From Candidatus Saccharimonadota bacterium (GTDB taxonomy: Bacteria; Patescibacteriota; Saccharimonadia; Saccharimonadales; Saccharimonadaceae), in NCBI GenBank assembly GCA_009777365.1, contig WRLZ01000044.1, positions 1-6,048 on the forward strand: 6,048 bases of DNA. Reading direction: 5' to 3'. Position 1 is the first letter of the stretch; each line of letters opens with the position of its first letter. The notes beneath the pieces were generated by a model, which worked only from the letters and a program-made list of their open reading frames with translations, was not told the origin of the DNA and did no database searches. The translations under genes and the position numbers were made by a program. Below are positions 4,956-6,048 of this stretch, piece after piece.

Positions 4956-5672
4956 CTATTTCTTAAAAAGAGGAAACTGCTGCTTTTTCTTCTTGCGCGC
5001 ATTCGCCCGCTTGCAACTCGCCGACCTACCGCCATTCGCCCGTAATCTTTTAGCCCTTTCTGCGGCCTCGGCCTTAGCAATAGCATCAAACTGCGGTTTC
5101 AGTACTCCATTAGTACAGAGTTGCTTATCATACTCCACCAACTTCCCATCAGCCCAATACTCGCGCCGCATCGTGAGCTGCCCATCCTCGAAACTCGACA
5201 TGGCAATCTCCAGCACAACATTTATCGGCCCAAAGTAGCCCGCACAAATCCTAGCAAGAAACTTATCCATCTGCCACATCTGAAAAGCATGCCGCGAAAT
5301 CGGATCGAGCATAATATACCCATTAGTATAAACCACGTGATTTATCCCCGCCATAAACGCCGCCTCCACAAACAGCAAGCGCGGATTTTCTTCCAGGTAA
5401 TCCTTGTAAGTATTTGGACTGAAATCGAAAAACTCCGATCCGCCAAACGAATCTCCCCAAGAGCACCAGTCATTGTCATCATCATAGATGCCAGTTTCAA
5501 CTTGCTTTTTTATAGTGACGGGGGGGGGTATAACCGTTCCTCCATCTGAGTTGTACAAATCAAAACGCCAACTCCCTTCCTCGCCCAGATGGAATGTCGC
5601 GCAATACGCGGTCGTAAGACTGACCTTGAAATTTGTTGTTCCACCATCATCAGAAAACATGCGGTTTGCCAT
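4956..5672 (-). CDS. Unrecognised 238-residue protein with an in-frame C9 tract
   Basis: I do not recognise this protein. It has no signal peptide or membrane segment. Residues 1-45 are polar, 49-51 are three prolines encoded by nine consecutive C, and 63-84 are acidic and aromatic (IYDDDNDWCSWGD, then FFDF). The middle (about 98-160) alternates short hydrophobic stretches (LLFVEAAFMAGINHVVY, INVVLEIAM) and may be the folded core. EDGQLTMRREYWADGKLVEYD at 162-182 faintly recalls the repeats of YwqK-like proteins. The last 40 residues are strongly basic (RLRANGGR, ARKKKK), as in nucleic-acid-binding tails. ATG 5672 is chosen because AGAGAGGTGA (5687-5678) is a strong ribosome site five bases upstream; the GTG at 5681 lies inside that site. 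An extended -10 and a terminator bracket the gene, which supports its being real and transcribed alone, divergent from rpsB. Confidence 0.82.
   Translation of the reverse strand: MANRMFSDDGGTTNFKVSLTTAYCATFHLGEEGSWRFDLYNSDGGTVIPPPVTIKKQVETGIYDDDNDWCSWGDSFGGSEFFDFSPNTYKDYLEENPRLLFVEAAFMAGINHVVYTNGYIMLDPISRHAFQMWQMDKFLARICAGYFGPINVVLEIAMSSFEDGQLTMRREYWADGKLVEYDKQLCTNGVLKPQFDAIAKAEAAERAKRLRANGGRSASCKRANARKKKKQQFPLFKK
5505..5528 (-). repeat. C9 homopolymer and A-AAA-AAG slippery heptamer inside the unknown gene
   Basis: On the coding strand, nine C (5528-5520) exactly fill codons 49-51. Fourteen bases from its end, codons 54-56 contain A AAA AAG (5511-5505) in the zero frame. Losing one C gives a stop five codons after residue 48 (about 53 residues); gaining one gives a stop at about 58 residues. 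Either change would switch the gene off. Confidence 0.8.
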
Positions 5673-5719
5673 GATAGTCACCTCTCTTCTTAAAATTTAA
5701 GCGCCAATTGAATACCTAA

Positions 5720-5728
5720 ATTATATCA
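5720..5728 (-). promoter_or_regulatory. Extended -10 promoter of the minus-strand unknown gene
   Basis: Minus-strand TGATATAAT (5728-5720) matches the extended -10 consensus exactly. Transcription would start near 5713, leaving a leader of about 41 bases that contains the ribosome site. No good -35 is seen at 16-18 bases spacing. Confidence 0.65.
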
Positions 5729-5752
5729 TAATATCCCAAAACCCGCCACCCC

Positions 5753-5781
5753 TTGCAACCCAACACAATTTGTGCTATAAT
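5753..5781 (+). promoter_or_regulatory. Strong promoter of rpsB
   Basis: TTGCAA (5753-5758), a 17-base spacer and TATAAT (5776-5781), with TGC directly before the -10, give the best promoter in the window. The start point is expected near 5788, about 91 bases before the rpsB ATG. The spacer contains CACAATTTGTG (5764-5774), and ATTTGT/ACAAAT (5768-5773/5782-5787) flank the -10; both are possible operator half-sites. Confidence 0.82.
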
Positions 5782-5805
5782 ACAAATGTAAAAATTTTAA
5801 CGAAA

Positions 5806-5857
5806 CAGTTTTTATCATAAACCTGGACGCCTAAAAACGTTCCCAGATAAAAACAGT
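5806..5857 (+). promoter_or_regulatory. Structured leader of rpsB, candidate autoregulatory hairpin
   Basis: GTTTTTATC (5808-5816) pairs exactly with GATAAAAAC (5846-5854). Inside, CTGG (5823-5826) pairs with CCAG (5843-5846), and ACG/CGT (5827-5829/5838-5840) extends it past a two-base bulge to the loop CCTAAAAA. G5846 can join either helix. The fold ends just before the ribosome site AGAAAGGG at 5859-5866. No T-run follows, so control, if any, would be on translation. Feedback by S2 on its own leader is known in other bacteria; here it is inference. Confidence 0.5.
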
Positions 5858-5878
5858 GAGAAAGGGAATAAATAAATT

Positions 5879-6048
5879 ATGTCAGAAGTTGACATGCATG
5901 CTTTGCTGGAAGCCGGTGCACACTTTGGGCACAAAACCAGCCGATGGCATCCGAAGATGTCGCCATACATCCACTCGCGCAGGCAGGATATTCATATTAT
6001 CGATCTCGCCAAGACTGTCGAAGCTCTCGAGGTCGCTCTGCCAAAGAT
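5879..6048 (+). CDS. rpsB: Ribosomal protein S2, 5' part (runs off the window)
   Basis: The first 56 codons are visible. The protein begins [20 protein letters not shown], followed by [14 protein letters not shown] and [15 protein letters not shown]. This is the highly conserved N-terminus of bacterial S2, including the LLEAG.HFGH and R(W)(H/N)PKM motifs and the IIDL.KT segment. S2 is a late-assembling 30S protein on the head-body side that interacts with S1 in many bacteria. The ribosome site AGAAAGGG ends 12 bases before the ATG, a longer gap than at the other genes. The gene has its own strong promoter and a structured leader. The usual partner tsf (EF-Ts) would lie beyond the window, if present. 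Confidence 0.98.
   Translation, partial: MSEVDMHALLEAGAHFGHKTSRWHPKMSPYIHSRRQDIHIIDLAKTVEALEVALPK

Noticed and set aside
4577..5089. 170-residue open frame on the minus strand covering the intergenic stretch
   Set aside because: Its first half is a shifted frame of the certain unknown gene and it would have to read through that gene's terminator hairpin. The rest is Ser/Gly/Ala-rich with no recognisable motif or ribosome site.
5673..5681. GTG 5681 as start of the unknown minus-strand gene
   Set aside because: The GTG lies inside the AGAGAGGTGA ribosome site that serves the ATG at 5672.

Overview
The window looks like chromosomal DNA of a small-genome bacterium. The most likely source is the Candidate Phyla Radiation (Patescibacteria), perhaps Saccharibacteria (TM7). 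This is inferred from three things: a threonyl-tRNA synthetase that lacks the N-terminal TGS domain, short tightly packed genes, and housekeeping genes mixed with unrecognised ones. No marker gene proves the lineage. Standard stop codons fit throughout: TAG, TGA and TAA are all used, and no gene needs a recoded TGA.

Layout from left to right. (1) 1-285 is the 3' end of a plus-strand gene of uncertain family. A nested hairpin and the promoter region of the next gene follow. (2) 363-1406 encodes an M20 family metallopeptidase/deacylase. Fifteen bases later comes gpmA (1422-2111, phosphoglycerate mutase), which appears to have its own extended -10 promoter placed for a leaderless mRNA. (3) 2184-2687 encodes a membrane-anchored thioredoxin-fold protein with a CPFC active site, preceded by an AT-rich promoter region. 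(4) 2693-2802 is a long imperfect hairpin just upstream of thrS (2841-4598). (5) 4599-4955 is a GC-rich stretch without a convincing large gene. It holds a roughly 44-bp degenerate direct repeat, a perfect 12-bp hairpin and the terminator of the convergent gene. A doubtful 57-residue ORF lies on the minus strand. (6) 4956-5672 (minus) encodes an unrecognised 238-residue protein with an in-frame run of nine C. (7) 5673-5878 is a divergent promoter region with a clear extended -10 facing each way and a structured leader before rpsB (5879 to the window end, ribosomal protein S2, incomplete).

The recognised genes serve core metabolism and translation (glycolysis, tRNA-Thr charging, 30S assembly), plus peptide/amide hydrolysis and extracytoplasmic thiol chemistry. 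They do not form one pathway, and I see no mobile element, CRISPR array, tRNA or rRNA. The points most worth a second look are the hairpin before thrS, the poly-C tract in the unknown gene (a possible on/off switch), the in-frame tandem TGA between the peptidase gene and gpmA, the rpsB leader, and the repeat-rich stretch after thrS.
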